A DNA stretch of 64,000 nucleotides from JAAERC01 sp032123495. GTDB taxonomy: Bacteria; Zixibacteria; MSB-5A5; GN15; PGXB01. The stretch spans positions 6,883-70,882 of the forward strand of contig JAQBFG010000068.1 of the NCBI GenBank assembly GCA_032123495.1, read 5' to 3'. This document shows positions 8,494 to 17,378 of this stretch, piece after piece. The translations under genes and the position numbers were made by a program. Position 1 is the first letter of the stretch. Each line of letters begins with the position of its first letter. The notes under the pieces are model-generated. The model was not told where the DNA came from. It was given only the letters and a program-made list of their open reading frames with translations, and did no database searches.

Positions 8494-9828
8494 TTATAAA
8501 GGACGAATCTCGACATACACTTTTTCTTTAAGCTCTTCAAGCCAGTTATCAACAAACTCGCCGGTTTTCTCCTGACGTGCCATCTCCTTGATTCGGTCGA
8601 AATCCTTGTCGAGAGTTACTTCACGCTCTTCCTGACGATCCAATAATTTCAATATATGGAGACCATATTCTGACATCACCGGACCATCCAGATCACCCTG
8701 ATTTTGCAGCTTCGCCGCGCTTTGGGCAAACTCTGCTGGTAAATTGGAGATCGCAAACCAACCTAACTCGCCACCCTGCGCTCGGGATTCATCGTCAGCC
8801 GATAAGACCTTGGCAATTTCGCGGAAATCGGCACCAGCTTTTATTTCATTTAGTAGTGAGTCTACTAAATTATAACTGAGCGACGAATCAAATGCTGTTG
8901 GAGTAACTTCGAAAAGTATTTGACGCAGATGTGACTTTTCACCCCGTTTCTCCTCACATTTAATTATATGCAGTCCATACATGGTCCTGACCACGCCAGA
9001 GATATCACCCGGTTCAAGATTAAAGGCAACCCGCCCAAACTCAGGCACGACGTCATCTTTGGATAAAAATCCTAAATCGCCACCGGTCATAGCACCAGGA
9101 CCATCAGAGTAGGTAATTGCCAGAGTGGCAAAATCGGCTCCTCCGGCAGTATTTTTCCTGACCGCTTCGGCGATTTGCCGAATCGAATCTACGGTTCCAC
9201 CTGATGGTTGAAAAGTTATTAGAATATGCGCCAGTCGGACTGCCTCCGGTTGATCGGCAATTGAATCTTTGTATATCTCATAAAAATCCTGAACCTGCTT
9301 GTTCGAGATGGCAATATTTGATAATTTTTTGCTAATCAATTGCTGTTTGAGAAGTTGATTTTCGATTTCGGGGCGAAGTTTCTTTTTAAAAGCACGAACG
9401 GTCATGCCTTCGCGAGATAACTCTTCCAGAAAAACTTCTTCGGACGGAAACTGTTGAATTAGATTATTTAAATGATCCTCGACACCCAATTCAATTTGTT
9501 CACTGGTAACAGCGATCATAGTGTCCTTACGAGCCTCGGCCAGCATCAATCGTTCGGAAATCAGGTCATTAAGGATCTGAATCTGAAATTCGGTCAGCTC
9601 AGATTCATTTTTTGGCCGGATCCCTCGCTGAATAGCCATCAACTGTATCTGAGCAGCCAACTCCGAAGCAAGAATCGGGTCATTGCCAACAATTGCAACA
9701 ATCTTCTCAATCGGCTCACCAGCATAAGAATTATTATTGATACCCAACAGTATTAATACCACAAATAAGAATACAAGTCCCGCCGAAACAGAATGGAAGA
9801 AACTGTTAGAACTAATTTGTCTGCTCAT
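8494..9828 (-). CDS. surA: SurA-like periplasmic peptidyl-prolyl isomerase/chaperone
   Basis: A 444-residue secreted protein. The N-terminal hydrophobic segment (about residues 13-33) is a signal peptide or anchor. It is followed by a SurA N-terminal chaperone domain (EKIVAIVGNDPILASELAAQ, read in two parts, then long helices) and two parvulin domains: the first around residues 195-300 (RLAHILITF to YGLHIIKCEE) and the second around 300-405 (SHLRQILFEV to YGLHILKLLD). SurA escorts unfolded outer-membrane proteins across the periplasm. The ATG at 9828 overlaps the end of the upstream parvulin gene by 17 bp, which implies translational coupling. The length matches the family. Confidence 0.9.
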   Translation of the reverse strand: MSRQISSNSFFHSVSAGLVFLFVVLILLGINNNSYAGEPIEKIVAIVGNDPILASELAAQIQLMAIQRGIRPKNESELTEFQIQILNDLISERLMLAEARKDTMIAVTSEQIELGVEDHLNNLIQQFPSEEVFLEELSREGMTVRAFKKKLRPEIENQLLKQQLISKKLSNIAISNKQVQDFYEIYKDSIADQPEAVRLAHILITFQPSGGTVDSIRQIAEAVRKNTAGGADFATLAITYSDGPGAMTGGDLGFLSKDDVVPEFGRVAFNLEPGDISGVVRTMYGLHIIKCEEKRGEKSHLRQILFEVTPTAFDSSLSYNLVDSLLNEIKAGADFREIAKVLSADDESRAQGGELGWFAISNLPAEFAQSAAKLQNQGDLDGPVMSEYGLHILKLLDRQEEREVTLDKDFDRIKEMARQEKTGEFVDNWLEELKEKVYVEIRPL

Positions 9829-11539
9829 ATTTTGCCTTATTTATTCCGGGTCTCAAATTATTTTCATAAATTTTAATTGTCGTCTCTTGTTTCTTTGCCT
9901 CAACCCAACTGGCCAAAGCACTCTGTTTCCTTTCCGCACCCATATTCGCCTGAATTGATTGCTTGGCCTGTTGATACTCCTGAATTTCGGCCGGCTTTTT
10001 ATCAGCAACATAAACAATTGCGAACTTATCATTTCTTCTAACCGGTCCGGCTATTTGACCAACCGAAACCTGATCGGCGGCATTATATATTAACTCGTTG
10101 GTTCGCTGCTCAATATAATTCATATCACCTTCTCGTTCCCTGTAGTTGGGCCGTTCAGTGACTTTGCTGGCGACTTCTCTGAATTTTGTTAGAGATTTTA
10201 TTTCATTTTTGTATTTTATCGCTTCTTGTTCAGAGGAAAGCAGTATTTCGTAAATGTGAATTTTGGCCGGTATTTCAAACAATTCGATATTATCATCATA
10301 ATACTGTTTCAATTCTTCATCAGTTACCGGATTAATAATCGGGATCGAATCATTTTCGACTATGACAGCCATGGTTAATTCTCTAAACCTTTTTATTTTC
10401 CGTTTGTATTCAGGATCATCCTCAATACCTTTTCGCCTAGCCTCGGCCGCCAACAGATCCATAACATTTTGGAGGAAAATAAATTTCTCCATTTTTTCAT
10501 AATCATCAAGGTCCGGTCTGACTTCGGCTCTCTGTTGCTTAATCATGGTCAAATACTGTCCCAAAGTCATCTGTCCACCTTCCCAGGTTGCCAGAATCAG
10601 TTCTTTTTCATGGCGATCAAGCTGCCTTAAATCAAAATCATTTTTTGGCATTGATTCAAGAAGTTGTTGGGGATACAGATTATCCCGCTTATGAATAACA
10701 TATTCAATCGTCGCTTCTTCAATAGTAATAGGCGATTTATTCTCAATTACCGTTAAAAACGAATCCATTAATTGTCCACGATAACTGTTTTTAACCGATT
10801 CTTCTAAAAATTCCTGCATCAATTCAAAGCTTTTTCTTTCATCATTGGGAATTCGATCTTCGACTTTAGCAATATGCCAGCCAAAGTTGGTTTTAAACGG
10901 CCTGGAGATTTCTCCGGGAGCCAAATTAAATATCGCTTCCGAAAATGGCATAACCAACTGACCCCAAACAGCATAATCAAGCTCTCCCCGGTTTTGTTTA
11001 ACCAAAGGATCAATAGAATGATTAATGGCCATCTCACCAAAATCGGCGCCGCTGTTAAGACTGTCAAATATTATTAACGCCGTTTCTTCATCTTCAAATA
11101 AAATATGAGATGACATCACTTTGTATTCAAGACTATCATAAAGCGCCCGAACCTCTTGTTCGTCGAACGAAATATGATCCTCAATTTCTCTTAAGTAAAG
11201 AACATCAAGCAAAAATTCGTTCTTATTGTTCAATACCAGTCGGTTAACCTCCTCAGAGGCATCAAGCCCCAATCGGTAAGCCTCCTGAATCAATAGCTGT
11301 TGAACTATCAAACTATCAAGAATTGACCGGCGAAAAGTAAGTTCGTCCTCAAAAGAATCAAAAGGCTGAGTCTGCCGTTCAAATATCTCATTGAGATTAA
11401 TCGCTTGTATTTTGTCCGGTCCGACCTCGGCCAGAAGAAGGTTATTATCATCGCCGCCACAACCGACAAAAAGTGATCCTGTAACGGCTAAAGTGGCCAT
11501 AAAGGCCAGAAAAATAATATTCTTTTGCAGTTGCTTCAT
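9812..11539 (-). CDS. Parvulin-type peptidyl-prolyl isomerase lipoprotein
   Basis: A 575-residue predicted lipoprotein. The signal peptide ends in a lipobox with Cys in LFVGCGG (about residue 27). A SurA/PpiD-like N-terminal helical part follows, then a parvulin domain at about residues 165-250 (SSHILFEDEETA to FGWHIAKVED). A second, more degenerate parvulin-like domain occupies about residues 430-540 (IHIYEILLSSEQEA to KFAIVYVADK). The start ATG at 11539 has GAGGAAG about 8 bp upstream. It is the first gene of a three-gene operon with the SurA-like and S4 proteins. Two different parvulins in tandem suggest division of labour in outer-membrane protein folding, one membrane-anchored and one possibly soluble. 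Confidence 0.88.
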   Translation of the reverse strand: MKQLQKNIIFLAFMATLAVTGSLFVGCGGDDNNLLLAEVGPDKIQAINLNEIFERQTQPFDSFEDELTFRRSILDSLIVQQLLIQEAYRLGLDASEEVNRLVLNNKNEFLLDVLYLREIEDHISFDEQEVRALYDSLEYKVMSSHILFEDEETALIIFDSLNSGADFGEMAINHSIDPLVKQNRGELDYAVWGQLVMPFSEAIFNLAPGEISRPFKTNFGWHIAKVEDRIPNDERKSFELMQEFLEESVKNSYRGQLMDSFLTVIENKSPITIEEATIEYVIHKRDNLYPQQLLESMPKNDFDLRQLDRHEKELILATWEGGQMTLGQYLTMIKQQRAEVRPDLDDYEKMEKFIFLQNVMDLLAAEARRKGIEDDPEYKRKIKRFRELTMAVIVENDSIPIINPVTDEELKQYYDDNIELFEIPAKIHIYEILLSSEQEAIKYKNEIKSLTKFREVASKVTERPNYREREGDMNYIEQRTNELIYNAADQVSVGQIAGPVRRNDKFAIVYVADKKPAEIQEYQQAKQSIQANMGAERKQSALASWVEAKKQETTIKIYENNLRPGINKAKYEQTN

Positions 11540-11798
11540 ACTTATACTTCCTCTTTTATCTATTTACTGTCTATTCTTATACCTGCGGACAATATGTTCG
11601 TTCCTATATTTTGATTCAAAGTTAAGACAGGAATAATACCGCGTCCTGGACGGTTAGGCAAGCAGTTTCTGGTTGAATATATTGATAAGGGTGGGAACAT
11701 AATATTTAATGAATTCCAATAAATACTTGCTTAATTTCTTAACGTGCTATACTTTCAGAATTTATTAATATTTGTTATTGTTAATGAGGAGTTTTTCT

Positions 11799-13157
11799 AT
11801 GACCAGAATTCTAACGACCCGAAGAATTTTTGTTGGAATTGTTGTTACTCTTGGATACTTAATATATAATTTTGCCTTTGCAACCGCAGGCGAAACAGGG
11901 GAAGCGGCCGGGCATGGCGGCGAAGTAGCCGATGTTTTACTTGGTCTCATTATTATTCTACTGGCCGCCAAATTGGGCGGTGACTTTTTCGAACGATTTA
12001 AACAACCGGCCGTTCTGGGAGAATTAATAATCGGGATGCTAATCGGCAATTTGGTGTTGGTTGGACCGGATATTTTCGAACCTTTTAAACACAGTCTGAC
12101 CCTTGATGTTCTGGCCGAGATCGGCGTTATTATTCTGCTTTTTGAAGTAGGTTTGGAATCGTCGCTTCAGGAAATGCTAAAAGTCGGTGTCGCCTCATTT
12201 ATGGTGGCAACTTTTGGTGTTGTCGCGCCGTTTTTCCTCGGTTGGGGTGTCGCTCTTTTCTTCCTTCCTGAAGCATCTATTTATGTTCATATTTTTGTCG
12301 GAGCGACTTTGACGGCAACCTCGGTCGGTATCACTGCCAGAGTCCTAAAAGATATCGGTAAAATTCGCACCCGCGAGGCCAAAATCATTCTGGGTGCAGC
12401 TGTAATCGATGATATTATGGGTCTGATAATTCTGGCCGTCGTGGTTGGTATAATAAATGCCGCCAACACTGGAGGTGCCAGTGTAGGCTCGCTGGATGTC
12501 TTTATAATTGTTGCCAAGGCACTTGGGTTTGTAATTGGGTCGATACTTATCGGTAACCTGATGATGCCGCAGATCTTTAAATTTGGCAGTAAATTCAAGG
12601 TCTCCGGGATATTATTATCAACAGCATTGTTAGTCTGTTTTCTGATGGCTTATCTGGCCAGTTTGATCGGTTTGGCCCCAATTGTAGGTGCTTTTGCCGC
12701 CGGACTGATTCTTGATAAGGTCCAATATAAAGATTTCACCGATCGCGGAGAGCACTCAATCGATGAGTTGGTGTCACCAATTGGTGTCTTTTTAATTCCT
12801 ATTTTCTTTGTCAAGATGGGAATGATGGTTGACCTGTCAACCTTTGGAAACACAAGCATTCTTGCTTTTGCCGGGGTGATGACAATCGCGGCGATTGCCG
12901 GTAAACAGGTCTGTTCTTTGGCTATCTTTGATAAATCAATAAATAAAATCTCTATCGGTCTGGGAATGATTCCCCGTGGAGAGGTCGGTTTGATTTTTGC
13001 CGGCATAGGGGCCAAATTGGTCCTCGATAATACACCGGTGATTAGCTCTGGCACTTACTCGGCAGTTGTAATTATGGTAATTGTCACAACGCTGGTAACC
13101 CCGCCGCTGCTGAAAATGTCATTGCTTAAAGATGATAAAAAGAAGGCATCTGCCTGA
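11799..13157 (+). CDS. CPA2-type cation:proton antiporter
   Basis: A 452-residue membrane protein of the monovalent cation:proton antiporter 2 family (NapA/KefB-like core). About 12-13 membrane segments are visible. Family landmarks include LGELIIGMLIGN, the paired-Asp region AAVIDDIMGLIILAVVVG in segment 5-6 (the DD pair is the proton/cation site in this family) and GAFAAGLILD. There is no C-terminal TrkA-N/RCK domain, so it is the short NapA-like form and not a full Kef channel. The ATG at 11799 was chosen over a TTG at 11772 because GAGGAG lies 7 bp upstream. A TATACT -10-like box is at 11748-11753. The encoded N-terminus looks like a signal sequence followed by a His-containing loop. Confidence 0.9.
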   Translation: MTRILTTRRIFVGIVVTLGYLIYNFAFATAGETGEAAGHGGEVADVLLGLIIILLAAKLGGDFFERFKQPAVLGELIIGMLIGNLVLVGPDIFEPFKHSLTLDVLAEIGVIILLFEVGLESSLQEMLKVGVASFMVATFGVVAPFFLGWGVALFFLPEASIYVHIFVGATLTATSVGITARVLKDIGKIRTREAKIILGAAVIDDIMGLIILAVVVGIINAANTGGASVGSLDVFIIVAKALGFVIGSILIGNLMMPQIFKFGSKFKVSGILLSTALLVCFLMAYLASLIGLAPIVGAFAAGLILDKVQYKDFTDRGEHSIDELVSPIGVFLIPIFFVKMGMMVDLSTFGNTSILAFAGVMTIAAIAGKQVCSLAIFDKSINKISIGLGMIPRGEVGLIFAGIGAKLVLDNTPVISSGTYSAVVIMVIVTTLVTPPLLKMSLLKDDKKKASA

Positions 13158-13203
13158 TTTTTAAAATAGTTGTTTTGCCACAGCTTCAATTTGAGAGGAA
13201 ATT

Positions 13204-14052
13204 ATGAATTATTTCTTAGTTATAATTATGTTTATTTTTGTTTCATCTGTTCTTCCAGAGACGATTACAAAATCTAATACCTCTAAAATAAATCTATTTA
13301 CAGATAAATATGAGTATGAGGTCTCAAATACTTCCTTTGAAGTCATACCCTATTACCCATTTGGCAACTCACGAAGGATGCTGATCGAAGAAACAATAAG
13401 TAAAAAAGCACATGTATATGAAATGGGTGTTTCTGCACATATATCTATTAAGGCTTATGATTGTTTTGCCAACGACTCATTTAATCTTTTATGGGAAATA
13501 AAAGAATTTGGTGAAGAATCTGAGTTTAAAGATAATATGGTTTCTTTTATATCTTATGGTTGCTGTGATGCACAATCTACATATATCTATTATGATTTAG
13601 TTTCAGCAAAATACCTAATGCATACTACTGAACCAGCTAAAAGCTATTACGATTCAAAGGGAAAATCTCACATAATTGGATTCTATTCACCTGAGGCAAT
13701 TATTACTGACTCATTGTACCCTTACGCGGATAGCTTAGCTGGTGTTCTAAGGTTGATCACAGAAAATGATATTTCGTATGAACTTGTAATATATAAAACA
13801 AACGAAGATTATGAGATATTTCCCACATTGGATATTGTGGATCAAAGGGGAGATTCCTTGAAGAGCCCTTATTTTATTAAAAGGGAACCTAACAGAGCAA
13901 TTTTATATTATGCTAACTCTAAAGAGAGCTCAATTTTAGATGTTATATTCTCACCAGTAAAGAAGTTAGAAATACCCTATAACTCAGACGGATTTTTAAT
14001 TGATGAAATAGATGGTCCAGATGAATTATCTTTTATTCATTTAAAACGATAA
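13204..14052 (+). CDS. Secreted orphan protein, AT-rich
   Basis: A 282-residue protein that I do not recognise. The N-terminus (NYFLVIIMFIFVSSVLPET) is a short signal peptide; the rest is hydrophilic, rich in Tyr, Ser, Asp and Ile, and predicted mostly beta. A CysCys pair occurs in YGCCDAQS (about residue 121). The ATG has GAGAGGA 5 bp upstream. It follows the antiporter by 46 bp and could share its transcript. The codon choice is visibly more AT-rich (many ata, tta, aaa) than the antiporter before it, as in the orphan at 45558, which suggests a faster-evolving or acquired gene. It is followed by a long-armed hairpin. Confidence 0.7.
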   Translation: MNYFLVIIMFIFVSSVLPETITKSNTSKINLFTDKYEYEVSNTSFEVIPYYPFGNSRRMLIEETISKKAHVYEMGVSAHISIKAYDCFANDSFNLLWEIKEFGEESEFKDNMVSFISYGCCDAQSTYIYYDLVSAKYLMHTTEPAKSYYDSKGKSHIIGFYSPEAIITDSLYPYADSLAGVLRLITENDISYELVIYKTNEDYEIFPTLDIVDQRGDSLKSPYFIKREPNRAILYYANSKESSILDVIFSPVKKLEIPYNSDGFLIDEIDGPDELSFIHLKR

Positions 14053-14062
14053 TAGTCTGGGC

Positions 14063-14112
14063 GGGTTACCCACAGCTTGTTATAAGTCCTGAGATAAACG
14101 AAGGGCTGTGGG
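14063..14112. repeat. Imperfect palindrome after the orphan gene
   Basis: cccacagc (14069-14076) and gctgtggg (14105-14112) are perfect 8-bp arms with a 28-nt interior, preceded by gggtta and followed by aattttt. It may act as a weak terminator for the plus strand. The gttaccca start resembles the CCCACC palindromes at 37423, 38872 and 48378. Confidence 0.5.
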
Positions 14113-14158
14113 AATTTTTCTTTTTGATTCTAAATTTTTTATGAGCCACGCCGACACG

Positions 14159-16321
14159 CTACTTTTGCCATTTCTGAATTTCCGGGATATAGCCACTATC
14201 AATATCTATTCCAACCCCGAAATTATTGTTCCCATAAGTGCTATCGGTTTTGGCCGGAGCAAACCAAACGGCATTGTTTTTGGCGTTCGGATGACTCTCT
14301 TCCATATATTTTTCACTATCTTCATAAGTTAAATAGAGATCAGTTCCGCCAATATCAATCAGGCAGCCGAGCGATTTGACATAATATGTGTAAGGTGCAA
14401 GTTTTCTCGGTTTTGCAAAATCAGAGCGATATGAAGCCTGACCAAGACCATCGGTTCCGACTCCGAGCCGATACTGATCATCTCCGCCGATATCAATTAG
14501 AAATGCAAAGGAGCGAATCTGCGCCAGTCCCATCGAAATCATTTTTGCTTTATATATATCGTTACCGCCAATATTTATTAATAATGAATTGGTAAAATCC
14601 CAGCCAAACCCTAAAGCAGCCCCGGCGGTTTCGTAAAGCTCATGATTATCATCGCCGCCCTCATCAATTAAAATAGCATTACAGAAATGCGCTCCCGACC
14701 CTTGCGTAAAATAGCATGACTCATAGCGGTCATTCCCATTTCGGTCATAGGCGATTCCGGTGGCAAACCAGTATGAACACCCGAGCGACCAGTTACCGGA
14801 AAGATAATGGTCATTACCGGAGATATCAATTATGGCACCGAGACCTCCCGCCCAGGAATGTCCATCGCTGCCATCGCCACGCCGACCGCCACCATACCCC
14901 TGAACATTACTGAGGTTGATATTGAATTTGGAATGATAGTCAGGACGACTAAATACATTTGGATCCGGCTCACCTTTATAATAGTCATCACCGGCATAAT
15001 CGGCCAAAACGCCAATACCTCCGCCAACGCCGCCACATCCCTGGCCATCGCCAAAGATATAATAATTATCGGAGCCGTCGGCATCGAAACAAAGACCTAT
15101 TCCAAAATATCCGCACCCCTGTCCCGATAACTCAGCACGATATTTGTCGTCCCCCACTTTATCATAGAGCATCCCGACCCCAAAGAAGCCAAAACCTTGC
15201 GAGTAATTTTTGGTTTCATAGGTGTCATTTCCGGACTGATCGTATAAAAGCCCGATTCCCATCACGCCTGCTCCACAGGTTGAGATATCCTGGTCTGTTC
15301 GGTAAATATCATCACCGCCCAGATCGATAAACATTGAAACCAGATTAGAAACCGAAGTTCCCCCGCAATTACCGGTAAAAACAGCATCGTTGCCAAAATC
15401 AATAACCAGTAAGGTATTGTTACAATCGAAAGATTTGATTCTATTTTTTTTCAGATAATCTTTACCAAGAAAGACAATCCGGCCGGACGGTGTCGATAAA
15501 TCAAAATAATAATCGGCCGGAATAGTGCCGTAGAAAATAAGCGAGTCAGCAGTCTCTTCGGCCAGCGCCGCTGTTTTGAGAGCCGCGTAATGAAGCGAAG
15601 CATAATCGATCTCCGCGGCGATATCATCTATTTCGGGATAATAAACGGTGCCGTCAGATTGAGTTTTCGCCAGATCACGAATATTAAAAATTTTCTGTTT
15701 TGATTCTTCACTGCAGTTGCGAAACGCTAGTTTCTGCCAATAAATTATATCAGCCAGATTATTAACTGCTTTGGCAAGAATCAATTCTATTTCGGTAGAG
15801 ATTTCATTGGCAAAATTTGTTATCTCTTTTTTATAATCGGGCCAATCAGCCTTTTCACCAAAAGTATAATACTCTGATGGTCGACCAGCTGACTCAAACA
15901 GTTTCCCGAACGCCTTTTCAAGCGGATAAATAGAATCAGTAACCGGAATAAGATTTGCCGAATATGATCTGAATCCGCCCAGCTTACGATCAACACCGAG
16001 CGAATATGCCAGGGCATAAAAAGATATTGAATTAGAATCAAGATAAGCCGGAGCCAGATACTTTTCGACTGCATCAGCCATAGTTTTACTGTAATCATAC
16101 AACATCAGCGGTTCAGCAAAAAGATCATCAAACGATGTCAACCGATACGGTGTATCGAACGGAAAGCGATTCCAGTATCCTTTTTGTTGATAGCCAATAT
16201 CTGATCTATTAAATCCGATTGAGTCAAGAACTATCTGAAGGATATCATTTGTGTCCTGCGCATTTGTTGACGAACAGCAAATAATTATTACTGACAAAAA
16301 AAGACCGACCGTTTTAAGCAT
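14159..16321 (-). CDS. Large secreted GxDxY-repeat protein (putative beta-solenoid)
   Basis: A 720-residue protein with an N-terminal signal sequence (MLKTVGLFLSVIIICC..TNAQ). Residues up to about 300 are mixed helical and not recognised. From about 310 to 690 at least twelve units occur, each ending in a G-[NDST]-D-x-[YHF] motif (GNDAVF, GGDDIY, GNDTYE, GDDKYR, GSDNYY, GDDYYK, GNDHYL, GNDRYE, GDDNHE, GNDIYK, GDDQYR, GTDLYL). Each is followed by a Gly-rich turn such as QGFGFFGVG and a hydrophobic strand such as GLLYD. The period is roughly 25-40 residues. This spacing suggests a parallel beta-solenoid with an acidic ladder that might bind Ca2+, loosely recalling RTX repeats but not matching the nonapeptide. 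It appears monocistronic. Function is unknown; surface or periplasmic location is inferred from the signal. Confidence 0.75.
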   Translation of the reverse strand: MLKTVGLFLSVIIICCSSTNAQDTNDILQIVLDSIGFNRSDIGYQQKGYWNRFPFDTPYRLTSFDDLFAEPLMLYDYSKTMADAVEKYLAPAYLDSNSISFYALAYSLGVDRKLGGFRSYSANLIPVTDSIYPLEKAFGKLFESAGRPSEYYTFGEKADWPDYKKEITNFANEISTEIELILAKAVNNLADIIYWQKLAFRNCSEESKQKIFNIRDLAKTQSDGTVYYPEIDDIAAEIDYASLHYAALKTAALAEETADSLIFYGTIPADYYFDLSTPSGRIVFLGKDYLKKNRIKSFDCNNTLLVIDFGNDAVFTGNCGGTSVSNLVSMFIDLGGDDIYRTDQDISTCGAGVMGIGLLYDQSGNDTYETKNYSQGFGFFGVGMLYDKVGDDKYRAELSGQGCGYFGIGLCFDADGSDNYYIFGDGQGCGGVGGGIGVLADYAGDDYYKGEPDPNVFSRPDYHSKFNINLSNVQGYGGGRRGDGSDGHSWAGGLGAIIDISGNDHYLSGNWSLGCSYWFATGIAYDRNGNDRYESCYFTQGSGAHFCNAILIDEGGDDNHELYETAGAALGFGWDFTNSLLINIGGNDIYKAKMISMGLAQIRSFAFLIDIGGDDQYRLGVGTDGLGQASYRSDFAKPRKLAPYTYYVKSLGCLIDIGGTDLYLTYEDSEKYMEESHPNAKNNAVWFAPAKTDSTYGNNNFGVGIDIDSGYIPEIQKWQK

Positions 16322-16394
16322 CTTATATCCTTATGCTATAAATTTCCCATATTACTGTTCCGAAAAATAATAATCATTATATCAACTGGCTATA

Positions 16395-16425
16395 AAAAAA
16401 CCCCGATTCAAATTGAATCGGGGTT
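16395..16425 (-). terminator. Rho-independent terminator of the histone-like gene
   Basis: ccccgattcaa (16401-16411) pairs with ttgaatcgggg (16413-16423). On the minus strand the stem runs into TTTTTTT. It lies 26 bp after the stop codon of the histone-like gene. Confidence 0.88.
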
Positions 16426-16450
16426 CAATATTAGAAGCTACAAATAAAAT

Positions 16451-17320
16451 TTATCTGTAATTCCTCTTGACAACTCTTTTGCGAGCTGTTTTGCGGACCG
16501 GCTTGCGGGTGATTGCCTTGCGGGTCACTTTACGAGTCGTAGCTTTACGAACCGGTGATTTTCTCGTGATTGCCTTGCGGGTCACTTTACGAGTCGTAGC
16601 TTTACGAACCGGTGATTTTCTCGTGATAGCCTTGCGAGTCACTTTGCGAGTTGTAGCTTTACGAACCGGTGATTTTCTCGTGATAGCCTTGCGAGTCACT
16701 TTGCGAGTCGTAGCTTTACGAACCGGTGATTTTCTCGTGATAGCCTTGCGAGTCACTTTACGAGTCGTAGCTTTACGAACCGGTGATTTTCTCGTGATAG
16801 CCTTGCGAGTCACTTTGCGAGTTGTAGCTTTACGAACCGGTGATTTTCTCGTGATAGCTTTGCGAGTTACTTTGCGGGTCGTAGCTTTACGAACCGGTGA
16901 TTTTCTCGTGATAGCCTTGCGAGTCACTTTGCGAGTTGTAGCTTTACGAACCGGTGATTTTCTCGTAGTTGCTTTGCGGGTCACTTTACGAGTCGTAGTT
17001 TTACGAACCGGTGATTTTTTCACGGCAGCTTTACGAACCGGTGATTTCTTCACGGCAGCTTTACGAACCGGTGATTTCTTCACGGCAGCTTTACGAACTG
17101 GTGATTTCTTCACGGCAGCTTTACGAACTGGTGATTTCTTCACGGCAGCTTTGCGAACTGGTGATTTCTTCACGGCAGCTTTGCGAACCGGTGATTTCTT
17201 CACGGCAGCTTTGCGAACCGGTGATTTCTTCACGGCAGCTTTGCGAGTCCCAGTCTTTCTGGTAGTGGTCTTGCGTGTCCTTGTAGTACGTCCGGTAGTT
17301 TTACTTGTCCGGTTAGGCAT
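16451..17320 (-). CDS. Histone H1-like Lys/Arg-rich repeat protein
   Basis: A 289-residue, extremely basic, low-complexity protein. After an N-terminal PNRTSKTTGRTTRTRKTTTR segment there are eight 10-residue units KAAVKKSPVR, then nine 19-residue units (consensus KATTRKVTRK + AITRKSPVR; the first has KTTT and the last lacks S), and a basic tail ending KRNYR. SPVR/SPVRK resembles the S/T-P-x-K/R minor-groove motifs of histone H1 tails, so DNA or RNA compaction is the likely role, as for chlamydial Hc2 and proteobacterial H1-like proteins. The ATG at 17320 was chosen because GGGAGG lies 7 bp upstream; an in-frame ATG 15 bp earlier has none. It has its own terminator and a perfect palindrome 38 bp upstream. 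Confidence 0.85.
   Translation of the reverse strand: MPNRTSKTTGRTTRTRKTTTRKTGTRKAAVKKSPVRKAAVKKSPVRKAAVKKSPVRKAAVKKSPVRKAAVKKSPVRKAAVKKSPVRKAAVKKSPVRKAAVKKSPVRKTTTRKVTRKATTRKSPVRKATTRKVTRKAITRKSPVRKATTRKVTRKAITRKSPVRKATTRKVTRKAITRKSPVRKATTRKVTRKAITRKSPVRKATTRKVTRKAITRKSPVRKATTRKVTRKAITRKSPVRKATTRKVTRKAITRKSPVRKATTRKVTRKAITRKPVRKTARKRVVKRNYR
16497..17245. repeat. Two nested tandem repeat blocks (57-bp and 30-bp units)
   Basis: Eight 30-bp units beginning cacggcagct occur at 17021, 17051, 17081, 17111, 17141, 17171, 17201 and 17231. About nine 57-bp units fill 16497-17010 (accggtgatt at 16551, 16608 and so on). Units differ only by scattered, mostly silent changes (ttacga/ttgcga, cgagtc/cgagtt), which indicates recent unequal expansion. 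Confidence 0.95.
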
Positions 17321-17357
17321 TGTGTATCCTCCCATTAGTGGGTAGAGTAACAGTTTA

Positions 17358-17378
17358 CAAACCAGAAGTACTGGTTTG
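17358..17378. promoter_or_regulatory. Perfect palindrome upstream of the histone-like gene
   Basis: caaaccag (17358-17365) and ctggtttg (17371-17378) are perfect 8-bp arms around a 5-nt centre aagta, 38 bp before the start codon. It could be an operator or a leader hairpin. No T-run follows, so it is not a terminator. Confidence 0.5.

Noticed and set aside
16497..17245. Regular repeats that could suggest a CRISPR array
   Set aside because: Units are directly adjacent without variable spacers, lie in a coding frame and encode a Lys/Arg-rich protein. No cas gene is present.
16467..17345. A 292-codon open frame on the plus strand opposite the histone-like gene
   Set aside because: It is a mirror of the repeat array: the absence of stops follows from the repeated codons. 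It has no Shine-Dalgarno, and the minus-strand gene has a Shine-Dalgarno and a terminator.
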